NCBI RefSeq assembly: GCF_026339955.1
Contig: NZ_JAPEPW010000009.1
Location: 1-51,117, forward strand
DNA: 51,117 nt
From: Streptomyces sp. NBC_01549
GTDB lineage: Bacteria > Actinomycetota > Actinomycetes > Streptomycetales > Streptomycetaceae
Reading direction: 5' to 3'
Shown here: positions 37,316 through 46,136 of the stretch, piece after piece
How positions within the stretch are numbered: position 1 is the first letter of the stretch
Layout of the letters: each line of letters opens with the position of its first letter
Notes under the pieces: generated by a model
The model's input: the letters and a program-made list of their open reading frames with translations, nothing else
What the model was told of the DNA's origin: nothing
The model's database searches: none
Translations under genes and position numbers: made by a program

Positions 37316-40300
37316 TCAATGGGCCCCGGCGGCCCCCACCGGGACCCGCACCGTGAGGTCGCGGAGATCGTCGGGGCGGACGGACCGACCGGCGGACCTG
37401 GCGGCGATCGCGTCGGCAAGCGCGTGGGCGCCGCAGGCGCCGTCCGGAGGCGGGGCTTCGGCGAGCATCGCGGCGAGGTGCCGCATGGTTTCGTCGTCGG
37501 TGTCGTGCCCCAGGGCGGTAAGGCGACGGCGTACGAGTTCCGCGGTCTCCTCGGGGGTGTACGGGTGCAGCCGGAGGTACTCGGCGAAGTGCCGGGCGAG
37601 GTCGTCTCTGCTGCGCAGGACGGCCAGCAGTCGGGTGTCGGCGCCGGTCAGAACGAGTACCTGGCCCGGCGCTCCACCGCTCAACGCGTCCAGGACTGCG
37701 GCGCGTTCGGGTTCCGGGCGGGCCTCGAACGCCTCATCGAGGTCGAGCAGGAGTACACCGCCCTCGGCGTCGCGCAGGAGCGACGCCCACCAGGCCGCGG
37801 CCTGTTCGGGGCGCCCGGCGGGGAAGCCGGAGAGCGTGACCGGGAGGACGGCGCCCGTGGTGACCGCGCCGATCTCGGCGAGGCAACGGGCGTAGAGGCC
37901 GGTCACCGTCCGCCGCCCGCTGCCCCGTCCGCCGGCGAGCACGAGGTTGGCGGCGCCGTCCAGGGGCGTCCCGGCCTGACGCTGATGAGCCAGTCCGGCC
38001 AGACGACGGCCGATGGCGTCCTTGGCCCGGGAGAGGCCCACCAGGGCCTCCAGCCGGCGCAGACCCGGAGGCGGTGCGGGTGCCGCGGAGGGCACGTCCG
38101 TGGGGAGTCGCGGTGCGGCCGGGGCCGCGTCGGCCGGCTGCTCCGTCACCTGCTCGACGTCTTCCGCCTCCAGGCGGCTCAGTTCCGTGTTGCCCGTCGA
38201 CTGCCGTTCGGCGAGCCGGGAGGCCTGTCGGCTGATCATGGACTCGAAGATCTGCCGGGCGACCCGGCCGTTGCCGAAGGTCGGCCCCTTCGGGGTCCGT
38301 TCGAAATACTCGCCGAGCGCGTGCAGGGCGTCGTCGCTCAGCTCGTAGTAGTGCTTGGAGCACAGGTTCTCGACGATGGTGACGAGTTCGTCCACCTCGT
38401 AGTTGGGGAACTCGACGGTCCGGGAGAAGCGGGAGGCCAGGCCCGGGTTGGACGCGAGGAACTCGTCCATCTGCTGGGAGTATCCGGCGACGATGACGAC
38501 GATCTCGTCGCGGTGGTCCTCCATCAGCTTCATCAGGGTCTCGACGGCCTCCTGGCCGAAGTCAGGGCCGCTGCCCTTGGCCTGGTTGGTGAGGGTGTAC
38601 GCCTCATCGATGAAGAGGACTCCGCCGAGCGCTTTCGTGAAGACCTCGGTGGTCTTGATGGCCGTGCCGCCGATGATCTGAGCGACGAGGTCGGCGCGGG
38701 CCACCTCCACGATGTGGCCCTGCCGGAGGATGCCGAGTTCGGCGAGCACCGCCCCGTACAGCCTCGCCACGGTGGTCTTGCCGGTGCCGGGCGGCCCCGC
38801 GAAGACCAGATGACGGCTGATCGGGGGCATGGGCAGGCCCAGCTCCTGGCGCAGCTGCGTCATCTTGTTGAGGTTGATCAGCCCCCTGACCTCATGCTTG
38901 ACGCTCTCCAGTCCGACGAGGGCGTCGAGTTCGGCGAGGCGCCCCGCGTTGGCGGCCGGCTCGCTCGCGCGCCGTCCCTGCTCTTGGGCGACCGGCTCCC
39001 GCGGTGCCCCGCGCGGGGGCCGAGCGGGACGCGCGGGTTCGGAAAGGGGGGGCGGGGTCTCGCCCTCCCGCACCGGGTGGAGGTCCGTACCGCCGTTGCC
39101 CACGATCTCGCAGTCGACCACGTCGACCGGGTCGCCGGCGACGTACCGCACGCCGTCGCCCGCACTGGCCATGACGGTGCAGTGGCTCAGTTCGGCCCGT
39201 CCTCCGGCGGCGATGTCCAGGCCGTGCCCGTGAGCGCCGTGCACCCGGCAGCCGATCGCGGTGAGGGTGCCGCCGCCGGTCACCCTGATCCCGTCGCCGG
39301 CCGCGTCGGCCAGTTCGCTGTCGCGGAGGGTGAGCCCACCGGCGGGGCCGACGAGGATCCCACACGCCCGCAGGGCGCAGGAGACGACTTCGAGCGTCGC
39401 CCCGTCGGCGACGGTGAGGCCGTGGCCGGACGGGGAGGTGATCCGTACGTCGGTGAGCCGACCGGTGGCGTGCCCGGTGAGCTCGACCGCGTTTCCCTCA
39501 CCGGTGGCCAGGGTGGCGTCGCGTACCGTCAGCGTGGCCCGGTCCCCGACACGGACCCCGCCCGAGCCGCCGGAGACGGACAGCCGCTCGATAGTGGCCT
39601 CGCTGTCCTCTCCCGTGACGACGACGGCGGCGTGGGCGGTGTCCCGGATCCTGGTGTCAAGGATGGTGGGCGCGGCCGCGCCTTCCACGGCGATCCCGAG
39701 CGGCGTCGCGGAGATCTCGCACTCCTCCAGCCGGGGCCGGGCACCGTTCGTGACATGTACCCCGCCTCGGGCCGCCCCGGCGATGGAGCAGCCGCGCAGC
39801 ACGGGCGTTCCGCCGCTCACGTACACCGACTGTCCTGCCGAGCCCCTGAAGGTACTGCCGTGGATCTTCACCTCGGCGCTGCTCGTGAGGTAGACGTCGA
39901 GCATGGCGCTGGCGGAGACGGTGACCTCACTCAGGTCGGCCTGGCCCTCCTGCTCGACCACCAGGGACGGCTTCGCACACCTGTCGACCATGGTCCGCTC
40001 GACCGTGACGCGGCCGCGGCCGTTGACGCAGACGCCGTTGCCGCCCACTTTCTCCAGGACGCAGTCCCGCACGGTGAGGCGGCCCGTCTCGGCCACGACG
40101 ACCGCGGAGGATCCGACCGCCGAGATCATGGTGTGCTCGACGGTACTGGATTTGTCGGAGGTCACCACGATCCCGGCTCCGGCGGCGTTGGTCACCTGGC
40201 ATCCGCGGACCGCCAGTTCTCCCTCGTTCCAGGCCAGTACGGCGGTCCAGGCCGCCGCCTCGACCGCGCAGTCCTCCAGGGCCGCCTGTCCGCGGACCAC

Positions 40301-40576
40301 CTCGACGGCCGGAGCCTCGGGGTCCGAGCACGTGAGCGTGAGGCCGGTCACGCGTACGGCCTCGGCGTCCACAGCGACCGCGGGTCCCGCGGACGAGCGG
40401 ACGTGGGCGCCGTCGGAGCCGCTGAGGGTGACCGCCTTGGTGAGGACCAGCGACTCCTCGTACGTGCCGGATGCCACGGTGATCAACGCGCCGTCGCGGG
40501 CCTCGGCCAGAGCTGCGGAGATGCTCCGGTAGGCCCCCCTGTGCGTCGGGGAAACCTCAAGTACCTGTCGGCTCAA
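37316..40576 (-). CDS. EccA-like chaperone: right-handed beta-helix fused to two CbxX-type AAA+ modules
   Basis: A 1086-aa cytosolic protein. About residues 1-480 are parallel beta-helix repeats (many V-x-D-C/GVRV-type rungs starting like a pectate-lyase-fold protein). A Pro-rich bridge leads to AAA+ module 1 (about 545-815), which has Walker A GPPGTGKTT with K600, Walker B VLFIDEAY, and the CbxX/EccA insert EVARADLVAQIIGGTA. Module 2 (about 840-1070) has a degenerate Walker A, GGRGSGRRT with Arg888 in the Lys position, and LLLDLDEAF. The start is TTG at 40576, overlapping the upstream stop by 4 bases (TTGA), with GAGGAG about 9-11 bases before it. EccA proteins are ESX-linked ATPases thought to act on substrates before export. 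The beta-helix is not part of mycobacterial EccA and may bind substrates. Confidence 0.9.
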   Translation of the reverse strand: MSRQVLEVSPTHRGAYRSISAALAEARDGALITVASGTYEESLVLTKAVTLSGSDGAHVRSSAGPAVAVDAEAVRVTGLTLTCSDPEAPAVEVVRGQAALEDCAVEAAAWTAVLAWNEGELAVRGCQVTNAAGAGIVVTSDKSSTVEHTMISAVGSSAVVVAETGRLTVRDCVLEKVGGNGVCVNGRGRVTVERTMVDRCAKPSLVVEQEGQADLSEVTVSASAMLDVYLTSSAEVKIHGSTFRGSAGQSVYVSGGTPVLRGCSIAGAARGGVHVTNGARPRLEECEISATPLGIAVEGAAAPTILDTRIRDTAHAAVVVTGEDSEATIERLSVSGGSGGVRVGDRATLTVRDATLATGEGNAVELTGHATGRLTDVRITSPSGHGLTVADGATLEVVSCALRACGILVGPAGGLTLRDSELADAAGDGIRVTGGGTLTAIGCRVHGAHGHGLDIAAGGRAELSHCTVMASAGDGVRYVAGDPVDVVDCEIVGNGGTDLHPVREGETPPPLSEPARPARPPRGAPREPVAQEQGRRASEPAANAGRLAELDALVGLESVKHEVRGLINLNKMTQLRQELGLPMPPISRHLVFAGPPGTGKTTVARLYGAVLAELGILRQGHIVEVARADLVAQIIGGTAIKTTEVFTKALGGVLFIDEAYTLTNQAKGSGPDFGQEAVETLMKLMEDHRDEIVVIVAGYSQQMDEFLASNPGLASRFSRTVEFPNYEVDELVTIVENLCSKHYYELSDDALHALGEYFERTPKGPTFGNGRVARQIFESMISRQASRLAERQSTGNTELSRLEAEDVEQVTEQPADAAPAAPRLPTDVPSAAPAPPPGLRRLEALVGLSRAKDAIGRRLAGLAHQRQAGTPLDGAANLVLAGGRGSGRRTVTGLYARCLAEIGAVTTGAVLPVTLSGFPAGRPEQAAAWWASLLRDAEGGVLLLDLDEAFEARPEPERAAVLDALSGGAPGQVLVLTGADTRLLAVLRSRDDLARHFAEYLRLHPYTPEETAELVRRRLTALGHDTDDETMRHLAAMLAEAPPPDGACGAHALADAIAARSAGRSVRPDDLRDLTVRVPVGAAGAH

Positions 40577-43260
40577 GGCTGTTCGCTCCTCGTCTTGTCC
40601 GTCTTCGTCGCCGGTCCCGTCGGGCGGATGGCCAGCCCCGGGGCGGCGCCGAAGGCGGCAGCGGCTCTTTCGGGCAGCGGGGCGCCCTGCTCTCCCCCCG
40701 CGTGGACCAGTTCGGCGGCCTTCCGCAGCGCGCCCAGCGCGACCTGGTCCAGCGCGTCCTCCTTGGGGACCCCCACGGATGCCGTTTCACGCAGCAGTAC
40801 GGTGCGGTGGCCGTCCTCGTCGGTGACGTGCAGGACCCGGAACTCGGTGCCCGGCAGGAACACGACGCGGTCCGGCACCTCGGGGTCCATGAGCGCGGTC
40901 CGCCGGCCGGTGAGGGACCAGATGAGGATGTCCGTCTCCCCCGGCAGGCCGGGCCTGACGTTGGTCAGCGCCGAGCAGAACCCCCAGTCGGTGACCTCCC
41001 GCCTCATGCGGTACCAGTCGAGCTGGGCCTCCGTGAGGGTGGTCCGCAGAAGTGTCACACCCCGGTGCGACGGCAGTTGCCGCAGACCGGAGGCGACGCA
41101 ACGGGCCAGTGGCACGTGAGGGCCGACCGTCGCGCTGTGCACGGCCTCGTTCAGGGTCGCGCCCGCTCCTGACACGAGGTACAGGCGTACGGCCGCCAGG
41201 TCGGCCAGCACGCCCTTGTCCTCGGTGCCCTCCGTGTATCCGCCGCGCAGGCCCGGCGTCTCGGACATCACCCGGGTCACGAAGCCGGCCGCTTCGTCGT
41301 AGCGCTCGGCGAGCGTGCGCCGCAGCCAGGCGCGTTCGCGCTCGATGCTCTGCCCCGCCGCGACCACCACGGACACCGCGGGTTCCGGTGCCGGCTGTGC
41401 CCGCACGGCGTCGGCGGGCGGTGCCGCGGTACGGGTCGCGGGGTCGGCCGCCGGGGCGGGTGGTGCCGTGGGAGGCGCCTTCGGCGCGGTGGACGGATCC
41501 GGCGCGGACTCCAGCCGTGGCCGGGGCCTGACTCGCGGCGGGGTGCCCGCGGCGGCCCGGCTGTCGTCGCCAGTCCCTTCCGGCAGGTCACCCGCCGCGA
41601 CCGGGCCACCCTCCCCACTCCCCCGCGGTGGGTCGTCAACGGCGTCGGGGCCCGTGGTCCCGTCGTGTGTCCGGCCGGTTCCGGGAATCGGCTCGGTCTG
41701 CGGACCGTCCTCGGGCACCGGGGCGGCGGCGGTGGATGCCGGCGCCTCGGCCTGTCCGTACCGCTCCCCGCCCGCTGTCACCGTGGGCTCCCCGTCCGCT
41801 GTCACCGCGGGAAGGGCGGCCGTGGCTGTGGCCGCTGCCTGGTGGGCGGCGGCCGGGGCTGCCGTCCGCTGCTCGGCGGACGGCCCCGCGGACGGCCCCG
41901 CGGACGGCTCGACGGGTCCCTCCGCCCCGGCGGCTGTGTCAGGCGGCGGCAGGTACCCCACCACCGGCGCCGAGCCGGCGGCGGCGACCGCGCTCGCGGG
42001 GATCACCCGGCTGTGCGGGCGCACCTCCGCCGGCAGCTGTTCCAGGACTTCAAGGGCGAGGTGCCGCATGCGCTCGGCGATCTGCGGCGTGCCGTCCTGG
42101 AAGAGGACGGCCGCGTGGAGCGGGTCGGCCGGGGCGCGGCGGACCCTCTCCGCGTCGTCGGGCTCCCCGGGGGACCGTAGCCACAGGCCGCTCGCGACGA
42201 CCTCCAGGACCGCGTCCGGGCCCCACTGGTAGACGCCGAGTCCGGTTCCGGGCTGCAGGCCCGGAACCGGCGGTCGGTAGGCGATCGGAGTGGGCGGTGC
42301 GGGGCGGCCGCCGGTCAGGGCGCTGGGCAGATAGCCGACTTCGGTGACATAGGGGCGCCAGCCCGGTTCTCCGTCCGGTCCCAGGGTGTGCACCTCGGGC
42401 GTCGATCCCGCGCGGACGAGCGCCGGGAAACCGTTGTAGAGGGTGACCTGCTGGCCGAGGAGATCGGCGAGGACGTGCCCCAGCGTCGCGTGGTCGGGTA
42501 CGGCGACCGGCCCGTACGGAAGGAAGCGCACCTGGGCGCGGACACGTGGGTCGAGGTTCTCCCAGAACCCGGCGATCTCCTCCAGGGGAAGCGCCGGTGT
42601 GCCGGGGGCGCCGAGCACCACGGCCAGGAGTTCGAGGTCGGCGACCACCCGGGCGGCCAGGTGCTGCCGGGCGGCGGCGAGCGTCGGTTCCTCACCGTCG
42701 GGCCGCAGCCACATCCCGCCGGGGATCGCCTCGGCGGTACCGAGCGGTCCGGTGGACTGGGGGTCACCGGAGACGAACTGCTCCCAGGCGGGCTTGGGGA
42801 AGCGTTGCGAGTCGGGGACTTCGGGCTGCCCGCGCTCGTACCGCAGCCAGCCTCTGCCCTGGGTGGTCGCGACGAAGAGGGCGCCCCCGGCGGCGGCGGT
42901 CTGCGTGCCGTCCGGGGCGACGACCACCCGGTCCAGGCGGTCGGCGAGCCACTGCGCCAGCGTGCGGGTCTCGTCCGGCGAGCCGCGTCCGGGCACGACC
43001 CGGAAACTGCCCCCGTGGCCGCTGTGCTCGCGCAGGAGACGGGCGACGGACTCGAGTATCGAGGGGCGGGGTCGCGGGGGCAGGTCGAGGACGACCAGGT
43101 TGTGCTGGCTGTCGGGAGCCAGGCCGCCGGCGAACACCGCCGCCCGCTCGTCGAGGTGCCCCCGGGGATGGACCAGCAGCGCGCTGCCGACGACACGGCT
43201 GGCGAGCAGCCAGCGGTGGGGACGCCGGGAAGCCACCGACGCATGTTTGGTGATCGCCAT
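40573..43260 (-). CDS. T7SS-operon protein with C-terminal ADP-ribosyltransferase-like domain
   Basis: An 895-aa protein with no family name that I recognise. About residues 1-420 form a globular alpha/beta region without membrane segments. About 430-635 is a Pro/Ala/Thr-rich linker. About 641-830 resembles the ADP-ribosyltransferase fold: HRG with R733, a WGFCSAL segment with S763, and VVFLPGTEFRVL where the usual E-x-E would be. In that last element the two acidic positions read P796 and R798, so catalysis of the classical type is doubtful. The start at ATG 43260 is preferred (CCGGAGA ribosome site, 4 bases after the eccB stop) over an upstream start inside eccB. It occupies the slot where mycobacterial loci often encode EccE, but no EccE-type transmembrane pair is present. 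Confidence 0.8.
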   Translation of the reverse strand: MAITKHASVASRRPHRWLLASRVVGSALLVHPRGHLDERAAVFAGGLAPDSQHNLVVLDLPPRPRPSILESVARLLREHSGHGGSFRVVPGRGSPDETRTLAQWLADRLDRVVVAPDGTQTAAAGGALFVATTQGRGWLRYERGQPEVPDSQRFPKPAWEQFVSGDPQSTGPLGTAEAIPGGMWLRPDGEEPTLAAARQHLAARVVADLELLAVVLGAPGTPALPLEEIAGFWENLDPRVRAQVRFLPYGPVAVPDHATLGHVLADLLGQQVTLYNGFPALVRAGSTPEVHTLGPDGEPGWRPYVTEVGYLPSALTGGRPAPPTPIAYRPPVPGLQPGTGLGVYQWGPDAVLEVVASGLWLRSPGEPDDAERVRRAPADPLHAAVLFQDGTPQIAERMRHLALEVLEQLPAEVRPHSRVIPASAVAAAGSAPVVGYLPPPDTAAGAEGPVEPSAGPSAGPSAEQRTAAPAAAHQAAATATAALPAVTADGEPTVTAGGERYGQAEAPASTAAAPVPEDGPQTEPIPGTGRTHDGTTGPDAVDDPPRGSGEGGPVAAGDLPEGTGDDSRAAAGTPPRVRPRPRLESAPDPSTAPKAPPTAPPAPAADPATRTAAPPADAVRAQPAPEPAVSVVVAAGQSIERERAWLRRTLAERYDEAAGFVTRVMSETPGLRGGYTEGTEDKGVLADLAAVRLYLVSGAGATLNEAVHSATVGPHVPLARCVASGLRQLPSHRGVTLLRTTLTEAQLDWYRMRREVTDWGFCSALTNVRPGLPGETDILIWSLTGRRTALMDPEVPDRVVFLPGTEFRVLHVTDEDGHRTVLLRETASVGVPKEDALDQVALGALRKAAELVHAGGEQGAPLPERAAAAFGAAPGLAIRPTGPATKTDKTRSEQP

Positions 43261-43264
43261 GTCG

Positions 43265-44641
43265 TCAGTCTCCGGAGATGGTCGCCAGGGCGGCGGACGT
43301 GCTGAGCGTCGGACCGGTGGGAACCAGTGCGAGCACGTTCGACGGCAGCGTTCTGGCCAGGCCGGTGTTGAGGCCGAGCGCGGCACCGGCACCCGGGTCA
43401 CCCAGCGGGAACTTCCGCCCCTGGTCGGAGATCAGGTACTGCTGGACCCGATCGAAGTCGTTCTTGCTGGGCGGCTGGGCGAGTATCCCCTGGCCGGAGG
43501 GCACCAGGACGCGTGAACCGGGGCGCGCCGCGGCACCGTCCTCGCGTACGACGGTGCTGCTGAGCCGCAGCCCGCGGCCGTGGGGCCGCAGTTGCTGCCG
43601 CAGGCACAGCGCCGACCCTGTGCGGGAGGCCGCGGACGGGGAACCGGCTCCCAGGGATCCGGTGACGTCCGCTGCGTGCAGCAGGTCGGGAAGCCGGGTC
43701 AGCAGGGAGCGGTCGGCGGAGCTGGGCGCGGCGGCCAGAGCGGCGGGGCTCACTCGCCGTACGGTCCCGCCGTGCGCCGCGGCGAGGAGCGCGGACTCGG
43801 TGGCGTTGACCAGGGCGACTCCGTCGGACCGGACGACGTAGGACTGGGTGCGGCCTGCCAGGGAAGTGGCGAGCAGCTGGCCGACCTTGGTCGGCTCCCC
43901 GCCGACCCGGGGACCGGCGGACCCGTACCCGGTGATGCCGGCGGCGGTCAGAGGGGTCTTGGTGGGCAGGGCTTTCAGCCAGTCCTCCGGCGCCGTCACC
44001 GGGGTGACGGCGTCGAGCCCGAGCGCGAGCAGGGCGGACCGCTGGCCCACCCGGTACTTGGCGGCCTGCCAGACGACGTAGCGGGTACCGTCGGCCGCGG
44101 CGACCAGGAGCCGCTGATCCCCCGGTACGGCTTCGGCCCGCCTGCCCGGCGCGAAGTCCAGCACGCGGTCGGCGGCGCGGCCCGGGTGCAGGCAGTAGGT
44201 CCAGCTCCCGGCCAGCAGTGCCCCGGCCGGCGGCACGCTGTCCGGGGCGCCCGCGATACCGATCTCCTGGCCGGCCGGCAGGCCGCTGAGGGAGCCGGCC
44301 GTCACCTTCTCCGGCTGGGTGAACCGGCCCAGTGCCAGGAGCGCCGACGCGTAGTTCCGCACCGGGTGCAACTCACCGTGGTGGTAGATGAAACGAGTGC
44401 CGCTTCCCTCCTCGGCGACGAACGCGCCGTCCTTCCGCCAGGCTGTCTCCACCGGTGAGACGTACCCGTAGACGCCGAATCCTGCCACCATCAGGAACGC
44501 CAGCAGGATACCGATCATCGAGCCCAGTGCGGCCCGGCGCATCGGACCCTGCTCGGTGTTTGCCTCCCCGCTGACCAGAGCCGAGGACAGGCGTCCGGCG
44601 GCGAACCGGTAGGCCTGCAGGTGGTCCTTGCGTGTCTGCAC
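43265..44641 (-). CDS. eccB: Type VII secretion membrane protein EccB
   Basis: A 458-aa single-pass membrane protein of the ESX core. The N-terminal cytoplasmic tail (QTRKDHLQAYRFAAGRLSSA) is the EccB signature, followed by one transmembrane helix (about residues 38-60) and a large extracytoplasmic repeat domain. Start is GTG at 44641 with AGGGGA upstream, 12 bases after the eccD stop. EccB scaffolds the ESX membrane complex on the outer face of the membrane. Two Cys residues in the extracytoplasmic part could form the disulfide seen in family members. Confidence 0.96.
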   Translation of the reverse strand: MQTRKDHLQAYRFAAGRLSSALVSGEANTEQGPMRRAALGSMIGILLAFLMVAGFGVYGYVSPVETAWRKDGAFVAEEGSGTRFIYHHGELHPVRNYASALLALGRFTQPEKVTAGSLSGLPAGQEIGIAGAPDSVPPAGALLAGSWTYCLHPGRAADRVLDFAPGRRAEAVPGDQRLLVAAADGTRYVVWQAAKYRVGQRSALLALGLDAVTPVTAPEDWLKALPTKTPLTAAGITGYGSAGPRVGGEPTKVGQLLATSLAGRTQSYVVRSDGVALVNATESALLAAAHGGTVRRVSPAALAAAPSSADRSLLTRLPDLLHAADVTGSLGAGSPSAASRTGSALCLRQQLRPHGRGLRLSSTVVREDGAAARPGSRVLVPSGQGILAQPPSKNDFDRVQQYLISDQGRKFPLGDPGAGAALGLNTGLARTLPSNVLALVPTGPTLSTSAALATISGD

Positions 44642-44653
44642 GAGGTCTTCCCC

Positions 44654-46045
44654 TCAGCTCGCGAGCATCCGGGCCCACGCGTACACGCCCAGCACCTGAA
44701 GGAGCAGCGGGACGAGTGCGAGCGTCGTGAGCGGTTCGAGGAGTTCGGCCAGGCGGCCCCAGACGGGCAGCAGCCGGGCACCGGGCAGCCGCCGGGTGGC
44801 GGCCAGCAGCAGGCACGCGGCGACGAGGAGGAGGGCCATGACGGCGAACGGTCCGAGCACCCCGAACCAGCCGGCCGACAGCACGACCAGCCCGGTGAGG
44901 GCTCCCGCGAGCAGCGTGGGGACGCGCTGCCAGATGCCGGTCTGGGGCCAGGCGCGCAGCAGCAGGACGGCGCCGGTCAGCAGGGCCAGCACGGGACCGC
45001 TCCCCCCCGGCACCACAACCAGCAGGACGGCGGCGGCCGTGCAGAGCACGCCGGTGCTGACGGCGGTGATGTCGAGGAGTGCCTCGGCGATGGCCACGCG
45101 GCGGGCTATCCGCTCCTCCGGTTCGGGGTCGATGTCCTCCTGCAGCTCGTCGGTGTTGTGCGGCAGCAGGGGGACCCGCAGCAGAGCGGCACGCAGCGAG
45201 AACCGGGGCGCCCAGTGGCCGAGCAGCAGTGCCGTGACGGCCACGGTCGCCACGCTGTCCGCGGCGCTCAGGCCGGCCAGGTGCTCCAGCGCCGCCGCGG
45301 TACCCGCGAGCAGCGCCGTGACGGCCACGCTCCCCGGCACCGCGACCGGCAGCCGCGCCGTCGCCAGCAACGCGCTCGCGACGATCAGGGCGTAGACGGC
45401 CGCGTACATCACGTTCTGGGCGGGCGGAGCGGTCAGGCCGCGGGGGGTGTACCCGAGGGTGAGACCGGCCAGCGTGCCGAAGCCGCAGGCCCCGAGGCCG
45501 GCGACGAGACGGGCGGTCGGATCGGCCGGCGTGTGGATGTTCAGGACGCAGACCGTGCCCAGGACGAGCGCGAGGGCGGTGGCGGCGGCCGTCGGTGTAC
45601 GGCCGGTGCCCTGGGTCACGAGCAGGACGGCGAGCGTGCAGAGGGACACGCAGGCGAGGACGAGCAGCATGATCCGGGTCAGTTCCGGCCGCCAGCGGTC
45701 ATCGCCCCCGGCGACCGTGCGGGCCACCCCGTCGGCCACGTCGTCGAAGCCGATGCCGGGCAGCGGGTCCGCGGCCGGAAGCAGGTACAGCACGTCACCG
45801 TGGCGCAGTCCGGCGCTGTACGGGGTGGCGTCCGGGGGCAGGGATTCCTCGCCGAGCCGCTTCAGCACCCAGCTGTCGGACTCCTCGTCTCCCGGCATGT
45901 GCCGTCGCAGGGCGAGAAGCAGGGCGGAAACGGTGGTGGTCACCGGCACCGCCAGGTCGGCTCTGCCCTGCGGCGCTTCGATGGTGAGCCGGCACACGTC
46001 CGCGTGGGAGGCCAGCGGCGTGAGCAGGGCGGGCGTGTTGGTCAT
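44654..46045 (-). CDS. eccD: Type VII secretion integral membrane protein EccD
   Basis: A 463-aa protein with an N-terminal ubiquitin-like cytosolic domain (about residues 15-95, VCRLTIEAPQGRADLAVPV) and then eleven predicted transmembrane helices (about 120-460), the classical EccD architecture forming the membrane vestibule of the ESX complex. ATG at 46045 with a perfect AGGAG site. It lies 91 bases downstream of eccC and 12 bases upstream of eccB in one operon. Confidence 0.96.
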   Translation of the reverse strand: MTNTPALLTPLASHADVCRLTIEAPQGRADLAVPVTTTVSALLLALRRHMPGDEESDSWVLKRLGEESLPPDATPYSAGLRHGDVLYLLPAADPLPGIGFDDVADGVARTVAGGDDRWRPELTRIMLLVLACVSLCTLAVLLVTQGTGRTPTAAATALALVLGTVCVLNIHTPADPTARLVAGLGACGFGTLAGLTLGYTPRGLTAPPAQNVMYAAVYALIVASALLATARLPVAVPGSVAVTALLAGTAAALEHLAGLSAADSVATVAVTALLLGHWAPRFSLRAALLRVPLLPHNTDELQEDIDPEPEERIARRVAIAEALLDITAVSTGVLCTAAAVLLVVVPGGSGPVLALLTGAVLLLRAWPQTGIWQRVPTLLAGALTGLVVLSAGWFGVLGPFAVMALLLVAACLLLAATRRLPGARLLPVWGRLAELLEPLTTLALVPLLLQVLGVYAWARMLAS

Positions 46046-46136
46046 GGCACTCCTGAAGTGCGTTACAGGGAGGAAGGTGGGCGGGGCCGGGCGGGTCCGG
46101 GCCGGCGGGCCCTTCGCCGCGGACGCCGGTGCGCCG

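Noticed and set aside
37247..41119. Plus-strand open frame of 1290 codons opposite the EccA-like gene
   Set aside because: Shadow frame: low-complexity and Val/Gly/Asp-rich, while the minus strand encodes clear AAA+ motifs.
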